Notes under the pieces: generated by a model | What the model was told of the DNA's origin: nothing | What the model saw: the letters and a program-made list of their open reading frames with translations, nothing else | The model's database searches: none | Shown: piece after piece, positions 1 through 5,375 of the stretch | How the letters are laid out: each line of letters opens with the position of its first letter | How positions within the stretch are numbered: position 1 is the first letter of the stretch | NCBI GenBank assembly: GCA_021778875.1 | Contig: JAJYBT010000156.1 | Span: 1 to 6,500, forward strand | Direction: 5' to 3' | From: Acidobacteriota bacterium | GTDB taxonomy: Bacteria > Acidobacteriota > Terriglobia > Terriglobales > Acidobacteriaceae | Length of the DNA stretch: 6,500 nt | Translations under genes and position numbers: made by a program

Positions 1-765
1 CAACTCGGCGAGCAACTGCGGAGAGATGGTGAGCAGGTCACTGCCGGCCAGCTCGCAGATCTCGCCGATGTTGCGGAAGCTCGCGCCCATGACCTGGGTC
101 TTGTAGCCGAACTTCTTGTAGTAGTTGTAGACGCGCGTCACGGAGACAACGCCGGGGTCGTCCGCGCCCTGGTAGTCCTTGCCGGTGTCCTTCTTGTACC
201 AGTCCAGGATGCGCCCGACGAAGGGGGAGATGAGGGTGACGCCGGCCTCGGCGCAGGCCACGGCCTGGTGCAGGCCGAAGAGCAGGGTCAGGTTGCAGTG
301 GATGCCTTCCTTCTCCAGCACCTCGGCGGCGCGGATGCCCTCCCAGGTGGAGGCGATCTTGATGAGGATGCGCTCGCGGCCGATGCCGGCGGCGTCATAC
401 TGCGCGATGATTGCGCGGGCCTGGTGGATGGTGGCGTCGGTGTCGAAGGAGAGGCGGGCGTCCACCTCGGTGCTGACGCGGCCGGGCACGATCTGCAGGA
501 TCTTTTTGCCAAAGGCCACGGCCAGGCGCTGGAAGGCCAGGTTGGCCACCGCCTGGTCGGTTGCGTTCTCGCCCAGTTCGTTGCGCGCGTCTTTCAGCAC
601 GCCGTCCACAATGGGTTGATATTGCGGCATCTGCGCCGCGGCCGTGATCAGCGACGGGTTGGTGGTGGCGTCCTGCGGGCGAAACTTTTCCATCGCCTCA
701 ATGTCGCCAGTGTCGGCAACCACCACGGTGTACTTGCGCAACTGTTCAAGCAGATTCTGCGGCAT
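1..765 (-). CDS. tal: Transaldolase, TalB class (C-terminus cut by window edge)
   Basis: Transaldolase moves a dihydroxyacetone unit from sedoheptulose-7-phosphate to glyceraldehyde-3-phosphate, giving fructose-6-phosphate and erythrose-4-phosphate, in the cytosolic non-oxidative pentose phosphate pathway. The visible 255 residues carry the family hallmarks: the DTGD motif with D18, ATTNPSL with N36, E100, the Schiff-base lysine K136 in [10 protein letters not shown]160 in NLTLLF, and S180/R185 in LISPFVGR; these correspond to D17, N35, E96, K132, T156, S176 and R181 of E. coli TalB. TalB-type enzymes are about 316 residues, so roughly 60 C-terminal residues lie beyond position 1. The ATG at 763-765 is supported by an AGGAG Shine-Dalgarno sequence at 771-775, 5 bases upstream, and by alignment with TalB N-termini. 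It is not the shorter TalC/Fsa type and shows no sign of the tal-pgi fusion start. It lies downstream of the FAH-family gene but has its own promoter-like element in the gap. Function is secure. Confidence 0.96.
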   Translation of the reverse strand, partial: MPQNLLEQLRKYTVVVADTGDIEAMEKFRPQDATTNPSLITAAAQMPQYQPIVDGVLKDARNELGENATDQAVANLAFQRLAVAFGKKILQIVPGRVSTEVDARLSFDTDATIHQARAIIAQYDAAGIGRERILIKIASTWEGIRAAEVLEKEGIHCNLTLLFGLHQAVACAEAGVTLISPFVGRILDWYKKDTGKDYQGADDPGVVSVTRVYNYYKKFGYKTQVMGASFRNIGEICELAGSDLLTISPQLLAEL

Positions 766-811
766 GATCTCTCCTGGGGAAGGGGATTCCCGGCTGGCCC
801 TCTAGAAAACC

Positions 812-817
812 AGTCTA
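812..817 (-). promoter_or_regulatory. Candidate -10 element (TAGACT) upstream of tal
   Basis: On the minus strand the gap before tal contains TAGACT, which matches the bacterial -10 consensus at the positions usually best conserved (T1, A2, A4, T6). It lies 46 bases before the tal ATG, leaving room for a leader of about 40 bases that includes the AGGAG site. No good -35 hexamer is present at 16-18 bases spacing (CTCCGG at 835-840). The hexamer sits inside an 11-base sequence (810-820) that recurs at 2815-2825 upstream of the lipoprotein gene, which is the main reason to take it seriously. Promoter function is inferred. Confidence 0.35.
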
Positions 818-839
818 CTGCTATTTTGGATTCGCCGGA

Positions 840-864
840 GCCGCGCAGGTTGCTTGTGCGCGGC
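840..864 (-). terminator. GC-rich hairpin after the FAH-family gene, no U-tract
   Basis: A perfect 8-bp inverted repeat (GCCGCGCA at 840-847, TGCGCGGC at 857-864) encloses a 9-base loop and begins 9 bases after the stop codon of the FAH-family gene. The position suits transcription termination or mRNA 3'-end protection. No run of T follows on the minus strand, so it is not a canonical intrinsic terminator. It may only attenuate read-through into tal. Confidence 0.4.
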
Positions 865-873
865 AAACAGCGG

Positions 874-1692
874 TTATGCAGCGGCTTGCGCAAGGGTATT
901 GCTCAGCACGCCGAGGCCGTCAATCGCCACCTCCACGCGGTCGCCTGCGGCCAGCGGTCCCACGCCCGCAGGGGTGCCGGTCAGCACCAGGTCGCCGGGC
1001 TCAAGCGTAATGGCTGCCGTGATATACGCGAGCAGCGCTGGAATCGAAAAAATGAAATCGGTGGTCGATCCATGCTGGCGCAACTCGCCGTTCACGCGCG
1101 TCTCCACGATCAGTCCCGCCTCAGGGTCCACTTCGTCACTCACAATCGGTCCCACAGGGCAGAACGTGTCGAATCCCTTGGCGCGCGTCCACTGGCCGTC
1201 TTTCTTCTGCAGGTCGCGCGCTGTCACGTCATTGGCCACGGTGTAGCCGCGCACATAACTGCGCCAGTCGGCATCGGGCGCGAGCTTGCTGGCGCGGCGG
1301 CCGATGACCAGCGCCAGCTCGCCTTCAAAATCCACGCGCGCCGAGGCGGGAGGCATCTGTACCACGCCCCCCGGCGCCAGCAGCGACGAGGGCGGCTTGA
1401 AGAAGAGCAGCGGCTCGGCGGGAACCTCGTTCCCCAGTTCCTTCGCGTGGTCGCGATAGTTGCGGCCCACGCAGACAATCTTCGACGGAGTCACGGGAGG
1501 CAAAAGATGCGCGGCGCTCAGCGGCATCGGCTCGAACTTGATGCTTTGCGACTCGCCACGCAGATGGGTCAGGTGAAATCCCAGATCCTCTTCCGGCGCC
1601 GGCGCCAATCTTGCAATCCATAAGTCGCCGTCGCGGTCTTCCACGGCTCCGTAACAGACAAATCCATTCAACTGAAAGCGGCAATACTTCAT
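874..1692 (-). CDS. Fumarylacetoacetate hydrolase (FAH) family protein
   Basis: This 272-residue protein is a cytosolic metal-dependent FAH-fold enzyme of the group that includes 2-hydroxyhepta-2,4-diene-1,7-dioate isomerase (HpcE), FAHD1 acylpyruvase and oxaloacetate decarboxylases. Residues 1-65 form a variable N-terminal part; the catalytic domain runs from about 70 to 270. Visible motifs are [17 protein letters not shown] (71-87) with the H82/E85 pair matching the FAHD1 catalytic dyad, metal ligands E123 and E125 in [12 protein letters not shown]155 in ANDVTARD, K172 in AKGFD, and [13 protein letters not shown] (233-245). All expected active-site residues are present, so it should be active, but the substrate cannot be read from the sequence. 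The frame stays open upstream to 1884; I chose the ATG at 1690-1692 because AGGAG lies 8 bases upstream (1701-1705), because family N-termini look like MKYCRF, and because a longer start would overlap the lipoprotein gene. Only 29 bases separate it from the lipoprotein stop, so the two are probably cotranscribed. No aromatic-degradation genes are adjacent to suggest a pathway. Confidence 0.92.
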   Translation of the reverse strand: MKYCRFQLNGFVCYGAVEDRDGDLWIARLAPAPEEDLGFHLTHLRGESQSIKFEPMPLSAAHLLPPVTPSKIVCVGRNYRDHAKELGNEVPAEPLLFFKPPSSLLAPGGVVQMPPASARVDFEGELALVIGRRASKLAPDADWRSYVRGYTVANDVTARDLQKKDGQWTRAKGFDTFCPVGPIVSDEVDPEAGLIVETRVNGELRQHGSTTDFIFSIPALLAYITAAITLEPGDLVLTGTPAGVGPLAAGDRVEVAIDGLGVLSNTLAQAAA

Positions 1693-1721
1693 TGGCGATT
1701 CTCCTCGTGCGGCGCGAGCCC

Positions 1722-2813
1722 TCACTGCGTTGGCACGGTCTCCTGCGCTTCCGCCGAGCGCGCGCTCTCGTGCCCCTTCTGGTCCACGGCGGTGACGGCG
1801 TAGTGGTAGGTGTGCCCTGGCTGCACCTGCGCGTCGTGGAAGGCGGGACCAGCCACCGGCTGGGCCGGCGAAATGCGTTGCCATGCGGCGTCGCCCTCGC
1901 GGCGATAGACGATGTAACCCGCCAGATCGGTGTCGCTGTCCGGCTGCCAGCTCAGGTCAATCGCAGGCGAGCCGCCACCCGCATCCGTGGTCGCCACGGC
2001 GGCCAGTCCGCTCGGGACCGTCGGCGGAAATACATCCAGGGCCTCCACGCGCACCGGCGAAGACAGCTCCCCTGCAAGCTCCAGCGTCTGCCCATCTGCA
2101 GCAACGCGAGCCACGCGCTGGGCGCGATATTCATAGGTCTCGCCGAAGCGGATCGTCTTGTCCAGCGCGCGGCCGGCCTGCACGTTCTCTTCCACCAGCA
2201 AATTCTGCTCAACAGGCTCCGGCGGAGGCGCAAGCAGGCCCTTCTGCGGACTGGCCTCCGGCATGAGCAGTTTGCGCTCCAGGCGCACGGCCACGTTCTC
2301 TCCGTCGGGCGTCCAGCGCAGCACGACTCCCGTCTTGCGCACCTCGGCGCTCAGGCCTGCCACGGGCGCGGGTGCTGCGCCGGCCAGCACCACCGCGGCA
2401 TTCGACAGCCCCGCCGACCGGCCCTTCTGGTTCTTCAACTCCACAAAATACGTGAGCACGCGCGGAGCGCCCGCTTCCAACGCCGCCGGAAGCGTCTCAG
2501 TCACCGCGCCGTCTGCGCCGGGAGCCAGCAACAGGCTACCGCCCACCGCTTCGCACGTCTCGGTGGCTTCCATGCGGCACACGCGCACGTCCACCTTGTC
2601 TTGCAGCAGCAGCTTGTCCGTGTTCCGCGTCGGCATGGTCCACTTCAAAGTCACCTGGTTGCCCGCGCGTTCTGCGGCCAGGTCGGTTACGCGGCCCGGC
2701 AGATTGAGCGAGGGCGCCTGCGGCGCTCCCGGCGTGCCGCAGCCTGCCAGCGCCGCGGCCAGCACGCCCGCCAGCGCAGCCCATCCCGCTCTCTCAACCA
2801 AACTCATTGCCAT
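1722..2813 (-). CDS. Lipoprotein with three fibronectin type III-like repeats
   Basis: The 363-residue product begins with a lipoprotein signal peptide: short N-region (ERAGW), hydrophobic core (about 11-22) and lipobox LAGC with acylated C25, followed by GTPGA and no aspartate at +2, which favours outer-membrane sorting if enterobacterial rules apply. Three Fn3-like beta-sandwich repeats follow at about 38-144, 147-258 and 264-360. The third is clearest, with [14 protein letters not shown] (292-305) and [15 protein letters not shown] (336-350). The second has a proline-rich insertion at about 183-205 that lengthens a loop. No enzymatic motif is visible, so a structural or protein-binding role at the cell envelope is inferred. 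Two in-frame starts, ATG at 2813 and ATG at 2807, give the same mature protein. Neither has a clear Shine-Dalgarno sequence, and a -10-like hexamer lies only 3 and 9 bases upstream of them, so translation from a leaderless mRNA at 2807 is possible. It is the first gene of a likely operon with the FAH-family gene. The specific function is unknown. Confidence 0.88.
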   Translation of the reverse strand: MAMSLVERAGWAALAGVLAAALAGCGTPGAPQAPSLNLPGRVTDLAAERAGNQVTLKWTMPTRNTDKLLLQDKVDVRVCRMEATETCEAVGGSLLLAPGADGAVTETLPAALEAGAPRVLTYFVELKNQKGRSAGLSNAAVVLAGAAPAPVAGLSAEVRKTGVVLRWTPDGENVAVRLERKLLMPEASPQKGLLAPPPEPVEQNLLVEENVQAGRALDKTIRFGETYEYRAQRVARVAADGQTLELAGELSSPVRVEALDVFPPTVPSGLAAVATTDAGGGSPAIDLSWQPDSDTDLAGYIVYRREGDAAWQRISPAQPVAGPAFHDAQVQPGHTYHYAVTAVDQKGHESARSAEAQETVPTQ

Positions 2814-2816
2814 CCC

Positions 2817-2822
2817 AGTCTA
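2817..2822 (-). promoter_or_regulatory. Candidate -10 element (TAGACT) upstream of the lipoprotein gene
   Basis: TAGACT on the minus strand lies in a near-palindrome (CCAGTCTACTGG, 2815-2826, two 5-bp arms around CT). The first 11 bases of it recur at 810-820 before tal. The hexamer ends 3 bases before the ATG at 2813 and 9 bases before the ATG at 2807. A start site 6-8 bases downstream of the hexamer would put the mRNA 5' end almost at the second ATG. No consensus -35 is visible. A palindromic operator is an alternative reading. Confidence 0.33.
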
Positions 2823-2906
2823 CTGGAGGCGCGCCGGGCATCTGCGGGCCCATGCCGTATCCTTGCCTACGATGCGCCCGGACGGGTTGCATGAGACGCC
2901 AAAGGT

Positions 2907-2911
2907 GGAGG
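2907..2911 (+). promoter_or_regulatory. Ribosome binding site of the permease gene
   Basis: GGAGG lies 10 bases before the ATG at 2922. It supports that start over other in-frame possibilities, as does the first membrane helix beginning about 8 residues later. In the rest of the 108-base divergent gap I see no consensus plus-strand promoter; TACGAT at 2868-2873 is a weak -10 candidate without a matching -35. Confidence 0.55.
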
Positions 2912-2921
2912 AACCGGCTGG

Positions 2922-4133
2922 ATGACTCTGGTGAAGGTGCGGCTGGCCGCGATGATGTTTCTGGAGTACTTCATCTGGGGCGCATGGTACGTCACGGTGG
3001 GAACCTGGCTTGGGCGGACGCAGCATTTCTCCGGCACGCAGATTGGCCTGGTGGCAGGCACAACCGCCGTGGGCGCCATTGTGTCGCCGTTTCTTGCCGG
3101 CTGGATCGCGGATCGCTTCTTTGCCACGCAGCATGTGCTGGCCGCGCTGCACGCCGCGGGCGCGGTATTGCTCTATCTGGCTTCGGAGCGCACTACGTTT
3201 ACGCCGCTCTACTGGATGGTGCTGCTCTATGCCTGCGCCTACATGCCCACGCTGGCGCTGACCAACTCGCTGGCCTTTCGCCAGATGCGCGATCCCAAAA
3301 TGGAGTTCGGCCCCATTCGCGTGCTGGGCACTGCGGGGTGGATCGTTGCCGGGCTGCTGGTGGGCGGCCTCAAGCTGGAGGCCACCGCGATGCCCCTGCG
3401 CCTGGCCGCTGCCGCGTCGCTCCTGCTTGCCCTGTATGCGCTCACGCTGCCGCACACGCCGCCGGTGAAAGAGGCCGGCGAGTTCCGCATCGCAAAGGTG
3501 CTACCCGTTGAGGCAGTGGGTCTCTTGCGCGAGCCCGCATTCGCCGTCTTCGCGCTGGCCTCGTTTCTCATCTGCATCCCGCTGCAGTTCTACTACGCCT
3601 TCACAAATCTCTTCCTGAACGAAATCGGCATCCAGGACGCGGCGGGAAAAATGACCGGCGGGCAGATGTCGGAGCTGTTCTGCATGCTTCTCATCCCCTG
3701 GTTTTTCCGCAGGCTCGGCGTGAAATACATGCTCATCGCCGGCATGTCCGCCTGGGCGCTCAGGTATGCGCTGTTCGCTTTTGGCAACGGCGGCGCAGCC
3801 CTGTGGATGCTCTACGCAGGCATCCTTCTGCACGGCATCTGTTACGACTTTTTCTTCGTGACCGGCCAGATTTATGTGGACCGCAAGGCGCCTCTGGCCT
3901 CGCGCGCGGCGGCACAAGGCATGCTCACGCTCGTCACCTATGGCGCAGGCATGCTGGTAGGCTCGTGGCTCTCAGGGCAGGTGGTCGATCACTACGCAAC
4001 CGTGGCCGCCGACGGCTCCGCCACCCATGCGTGGAGGCCGATCTGGCTGGTCTCTGCCGGGCTGTCCGCGGCCGTGCTGGTGCTGTTCTTCTTTGCGTTT
4101 TCTGATCGCGAGAGCGAGAAACAAACCGCCTGA
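2922..4133 (+). CDS. MFS permease of the nucleoside:H+ symporter (NupG/XapB-like) family
   Basis: This 403-residue inner-membrane protein has about twelve hydrophobic helices, roughly at 8-30, 40-60, 71-88, 95-117, 134-153, 158-176, 205-230, 246-263, 268-287, 292-315, 331-352 and 372-393, with a central cytoplasmic loop near 178-203. Family signatures are the N-terminal FLEYFIWGAWYVTVGTWL (13-30), the MFS motif-A remnant GWIADRF (60-66) between helices 2 and 3, GGQMSEL (246-252) at the start of helix 8, and YVDRKAP...RAAAQGM (318-334). These are typical of Nuc_H_symport proteins, whose characterised E. coli members NupG and XapB import nucleosides with protons. Length is as expected (about 400-420). 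The substrate is not certain: homologues outside enterobacteria are often annotated only as MFS transporters and may carry other sugars or nucleosides. It is the only plus-strand gene, transcribed alone, divergent from the lipoprotein gene and convergent with the SIS gene. No nucleoside-catabolic gene is nearby to confirm the substrate. Confidence 0.92.
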   Translation: MTLVKVRLAAMMFLEYFIWGAWYVTVGTWLGRTQHFSGTQIGLVAGTTAVGAIVSPFLAGWIADRFFATQHVLAALHAAGAVLLYLASERTTFTPLYWMVLLYACAYMPTLALTNSLAFRQMRDPKMEFGPIRVLGTAGWIVAGLLVGGLKLEATAMPLRLAAAASLLLALYALTLPHTPPVKEAGEFRIAKVLPVEAVGLLREPAFAVFALASFLICIPLQFYYAFTNLFLNEIGIQDAAGKMTGGQMSELFCMLLIPWFFRRLGVKYMLIAGMSAWALRYALFAFGNGGAALWMLYAGILLHGICYDFFFVTGQIYVDRKAPLASRAAAQGMLTLVTYGAGMLVGSWLSGQVVDHYATVAADGSATHAWRPIWLVSAGLSAAVLVLFFFAFSDRESEKQTA

Positions 4134-4138
4134 GCAGC

Positions 4139-4164
4139 CAGCGGCAGCCGCGCGTTTGCCGCTG
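4139..4164. terminator. Hairpin between convergent genes, possible bidirectional terminator
   Basis: An 8-bp perfect inverted repeat (CAGCGGCA at 4139-4146, TGCCGCTG at 4157-4164) with a 10-base loop almost fills the 34-base gap between the permease stop (4131-4133) and the SIS-gene stop (4168-4170). The placement is what one expects of a shared terminator for convergent transcripts. Neither strand has a T-run after the stem, so termination may depend on the hairpin alone or on Rho. Confidence 0.5.
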
Positions 4165-4167
4165 TGC

Positions 4168-5283
4168 CTACGCCTCAATCACTGCTTTTGACAGGTTGCG
4201 TGGCCGGTCTACATCCACGCCGTGCTCCAGCGCCATCGCATAGCTGAAAAGCTGTAGCGGAATCACCTCCGGTATCGCCAGCAGGTGTTCGCTCACCGGC
4301 TCTACCGGCACGCAGTCCGAGACCAGCGCCGCCACGTCGCGGTCACCCGCATTGGCTATGGCAATGACGCGCGCGCCCTGCTTCTGCATGTCTTCGAGCA
4401 GTTGCAGGGTCTTCTCATAGCGCAGCACGGAGTCGTCGAGACCGCGGTCCACGGTCGCCAGAGCCACCAGCGGAACATGCTCGCTGACCAGCGCGTTCGG
4501 ACCGTGCTTCAGCTCGCCTGCCGGGTAGCCTTCCGCCTGCACATACGACGACTCCTTCATCTTCAGCGCCCCCTCGCGGGCAATGGCGTAGTGTACGCCC
4601 CGGCCCAGATAGAGAAAGCTCGCAGCGTCGCGGTACTTCGCTGCCAGCGCCGCCATCTGCGTGCGCCATCCGTCCAGTTGGCGCTCAATCAGGCTGGGCA
4701 GCGCGCGCAGTTCGGCAATGCGCTGCGCCAGTTGCGCGGCGTTCATCGTGCCCAGTTGGCCCGCCTCATAAAGGGCCAGCAGATACAGCGCCGCGAGCTG
4801 GCAGGTAAAGCTCTTGGTTGCGGGAATAGCCAGCTCCGGCCCTGCGGCCAGCGGCATGGCGGCGGAGGCCTCGCGCAGCATGGTGCTGCCCGCCACATTG
4901 GCAATGGCCAGCGTCTTCTGCCCGCCATCGCGAGCGCAGCGCAACGCAGCCAGCGTGTCGCTGGTCTCGCCCGACTGCGAAATCACAATCACCGAGGGCC
5001 GGCGCGGATTGGCGGCGGTCCGGCAGCCGTACTCGCTTGAATACTCCACGTCCACGGCCAGCCCGCAAAGGTCCTCAAAGATGACCTCGGCTGCCAGGCC
5101 CGCATGGCGGCTCGACCCGCTGGCCGCAATCAGCACCTCGCCGCGCGGATTCAGCCAGTCCGCCAGCGGAGCGAACGCTTTGGCATTGAACGATACGCTG
5201 TCAAGGTAAAGCTCCAGCGTGCGCCGGATGGCGGCGGGCTGCTCGTACATCTCGCGCAGCATGGCATGGGGAAACTCGTTCAC
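4168..5283 (-). CDS. Stand-alone double-SIS protein, GlmS isomerase half; probable aminosugar-phosphate deaminase/isomerase
   Basis: The 371 residues align along their whole length with the C-terminal isomerase half of glucosamine-6-phosphate synthase; the N-terminal glutaminase domain with its Cys1 nucleophile is absent. Two SIS domains are visible, about 40-175 and 210-350. Motifs are MLREMYEQP (8-16), the phosphate-binding loops ASGSSRHAG (54-62) and SQSGETSDT (102-110), PATKSFT (154-160), LGRGVHYAIAREGALKMKE (226-244), PAGELKHGP (254-262) and the C-terminal DVDRPRNLSK. K241, E244, H260 and K366 match E. coli GlmS catalytic K485, E488, H504 and K603. Known SIS-only relatives include archaeal glucosamine-6-phosphate deaminase (GlmD), AgaS and FrlB, so a cytosolic deaminase releasing fructose-6-phosphate and ammonia is likelier than a synthase. 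The start is GTG at 5281-5283: an in-frame TGA lies three codons upstream, and the next ATG (5262) would cut into the conserved N-terminal region. GGAAAGG lies 11 bases upstream. It follows the aminotransferase gene by 92 bases. Confidence 0.9.
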   Translation of the reverse strand: MNEFPHAMLREMYEQPAAIRRTLELYLDSVSFNAKAFAPLADWLNPRGEVLIAASGSSRHAGLAAEVIFEDLCGLAVDVEYSSEYGCRTAANPRRPSVIVISQSGETSDTLAALRCARDGGQKTLAIANVAGSTMLREASAAMPLAAGPELAIPATKSFTCQLAALYLLALYEAGQLGTMNAAQLAQRIAELRALPSLIERQLDGWRTQMAALAAKYRDAASFLYLGRGVHYAIAREGALKMKESSYVQAEGYPAGELKHGPNALVSEHVPLVALATVDRGLDDSVLRYEKTLQLLEDMQKQGARVIAIANAGDRDVAALVSDCVPVEPVSEHLLAIPEVIPLQLFSYAMALEHGVDVDRPRNLSKAVIEA

Positions 5284-5291
5284 AGCGACTC

Positions 5292-5309
5292 AGGCCTTTC
5301 CCTTGGCCT
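5292..5309 (-). promoter_or_regulatory. Ribosome binding region of the SIS gene, inside a small stem-loop
   Basis: On the minus strand AGGCC (5305-5309) can pair with GGCCT (5292-5296), placing the purine-rich stretch AAGGGAAA (5297-5304) in the loop; the full purine run AAGGGAAAGG occupies 5295-5304. This is the only Shine-Dalgarno-like sequence before the GTG at 5283, 11 bases away. The stem is only 5 bp, so a regulatory effect is speculative. Confidence 0.3.
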
Positions 5310-5336
5310 CGCCTGGCGGCAAAGCCTTGCGGCTTG

Positions 5337-5342
5337 ATTCTA
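5337..5342 (-). promoter_or_regulatory. Candidate -10 element (TAGAAT) upstream of the SIS gene
   Basis: TAGAAT on the minus strand matches TATAAT at five of six positions and lies 53 bases before the GTG start, giving a plausible leader of about 45 bases. The -35 region at 17 bases spacing (CCACGC) does not match the consensus. It implies the SIS gene could be transcribed independently of the upstream aminotransferase. A 5-bp stem with a GCAA tetraloop (5322-5335) follows it. Confidence 0.35.
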
Positions 5343-5375
5343 ACGGCTGGCCCTGCTGCGCGTGGGTTACGCCGC

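Noticed and set aside
1693..1884. Longer FAH-family reading frame starting at 1884.
   Set aside because: The extra 64 residues are arginine-rich and unlike the family, and they overlap the end of the lipoprotein gene. The ATG at 1692 has a good AGGAG site.
268..2894. Two long plus-strand open frames (268-1623 and 1611-2894) opposite tal, the FAH-family gene and the lipoprotein gene.
   Set aside because: Their translations are rich in R, H, A, G and Q with no domain motif, and they lie antisense to genes with clear family motifs. High GC content removes stop codons from these frames.
2814..2921. A small RNA or extra short gene in the divergent gap.
   Set aside because: Only short imperfect stems (such as GGCAT/ATGCC) are present, and no short frame with a ribosome site is visible. 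The space is explained by two promoters and a leader.
4285..5040. Plus-strand open frame of 251 codons opposite the SIS gene.
   Set aside because: Low-complexity arginine/alanine/glutamine-rich translation, antisense to a protein conserved along its whole length.
5284..5375. A glmS ribozyme/riboswitch in the leader of the SIS gene.
   Set aside because: The gap is only 92 bases, shorter than the known ribozyme, and I see none of its core sequence or pseudoknot arrangement.
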